Below are positions 63,416-64,000 of a DNA stretch of 64,000 nt, piece after piece; positions within the stretch are counted from its first letter, which is position 1; every line of letters begins with the position of its first letter. The notes under the pieces are model-generated. The model saw nothing but the letters and a program-made list of their open reading frames with translations. It did no database searches and was not told the DNA's origin. This DNA comes from Pomphorhynchus laevis. Lineage: Eukaryota > Acanthocephala > Palaeacanthocephala > Echinorhynchida > Pomphorhynchidae. The stretch is taken from NCBI GenBank assembly GCA_012934845.2, contig WNNJ02003820.1, forward strand, positions 24,557-88,556, written 5' to 3'. The position numbers and the translations under genes are program-made.

Positions 63416-63557
63416 TGAAGAGGCATAAACACCAGGAAGCATTCTATATATCCTCATCAGATCAAAAAATAGAACCGAAATATTCAGAGAATAATTCGGT
63501 TCTATTACTTGATCTGATGAGGATATATACAATGCTGCCTGGTGTTCATGCCTCTTC
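63416..63557. repeat. Long foldback inverted repeat
   Basis: The left arm, about 63416-63485 (GAAGAGGCATAAACACCAGG, CCTCATCAGATCAA, ATAGAACCGAA), is complemented by the right arm, 63490-63557, with a few mismatches and a spacer of a few bases. Part of the arm (AATAATTCGGTTCTAT) also occurs alone at 63222. It resembles a foldback or MITE-like element. Confidence 0.8.
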
Positions 63558-63747
63558 AAATTATAACAGTGCCACTACTGTTAACTATTTTATAACCTTA
63601 ATAATAAGGTTTTGAAAAGGAACTAGATAAACTAAAGCAACTTATATTTTTTCGAAAAACGTTTCGGCTATCGCCTTCTTCAATTTATATATTTATATAT
63701 TTATAAGTAAATTTATAAGTGTTTTTTTTATAAGTAAATATATAAGT

Positions 63748-63792
63748 GTTTCGCCCTTCTAGGGCTTTGAAAAAGCCCTAGAAGGGCGAAAC
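63748..63792. repeat. Perfect 21-bp inverted repeat, 3-nt spacer
   Basis: Arms GTTTCGCCCTTCTAGGGCTTT and its exact complement (split here by position: 63748-63768 and 63772-63792). A related CGTTTCGGCTATCGCCTTCT block lies 90 bp upstream (63660). Confidence 0.85.
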
Positions 63793-63888
63793 GTCAAGAA
63801 AACAAGCTTTTTGGTCGAATTTTCCGGTTTTCTTTATTTAATTTCAACTATATGATCACCAGATCCCGGATCGCAGCTTAATCAGATG

Positions 63889-63892
<4 letters not shown>

Positions 63893-63978
<86 letters not shown>

Positions 63979-64000
63979 ATATATATATATATATATTATT
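63893..64000. repeat. (AT)n microsatellite at the window end
   Basis: A dinucleotide AT run of about 80 bp followed by interrupted TATA sequence up to the last base. Confidence 0.95.

Overview
The window looks like nuclear DNA from an AT-rich invertebrate animal. It holds split animal genes with GT-AG introns, an SH2-C1-RhoGAP chimaerin (a metazoan architecture), a calcineurin B-like EF-hand protein and a secreted leucine-rich-repeat protein. It also holds much decayed retroelement DNA. I cannot name the phylum: the diverged proteins, 49-53 bp introns next to kilobase ones, and a cysteine-rich exon ending in a CFC...CN motif would fit a fast-evolving ecdysozoan or flatworm-like lineage, but this is inference.

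Layout. 1-15.6 kb is a retroelement graveyard. It has CR1/L2-like LINEs in both orientations (family A at 1-2040, 5816-6420 and 11766-15065; family B at 5118-5815; family C at 8335-10545), a Ty3/gypsy fossil at 3997-5117, a 393-bp-period duplication and several perfect hairpins. 15.6-35.4 kb is one chimaerin gene of at least ten exons. Its 12-kb second intron holds sense-strand LINE copies (17155-22275, 24441-25325, 26053-26230) and a Penelope-like RT fragment. Later introns hold antisense Penelope-like and RTE-like fragments. 35.6-37.8 kb is a cluster of Penelope-like C-terminal fragments. An intronless calcineurin B-like gene lies at 39894-40415, followed by more Penelope-like debris and a pair of unclassified repeats at 41.8-42.7 kb. 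42.7-50.7 kb is mostly AT-rich and empty, apart from tandem repeats, an unidentified decayed coding region on the minus strand (45.9-46.6 kb), a GC-rich island (46.9-47.2 kb) and further Penelope-associated repeats. An intronless LRR gene lies at 50771-52399. From 52.9 kb to 61.5 kb come GIY-YIG fragments, a family C LINE with only two stops in its main frame, a LINE ORF1 split by a GIY-YIG insertion, a minus-strand cysteine-rich exon and a nearly whole two-ORF LINE (57762-61450). The end is AT-rich with long foldback repeats and an (AT)n run.

How the parts relate. The host genes (Rac-GAP signalling, Ca2+/calcineurin signalling, a surface LRR protein) show no operon-like link. The strongest recurring non-coding signal is a structured repeat of about 100-300 bp, seen about seven times, that sits just downstream of the Penelope-like reading frame where that frame survives. 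It carries a hairpin with a CGAAAC loop motif and a second possible helix crossing it. It looks like the 3' terminal or pseudo-LTR part of the element.
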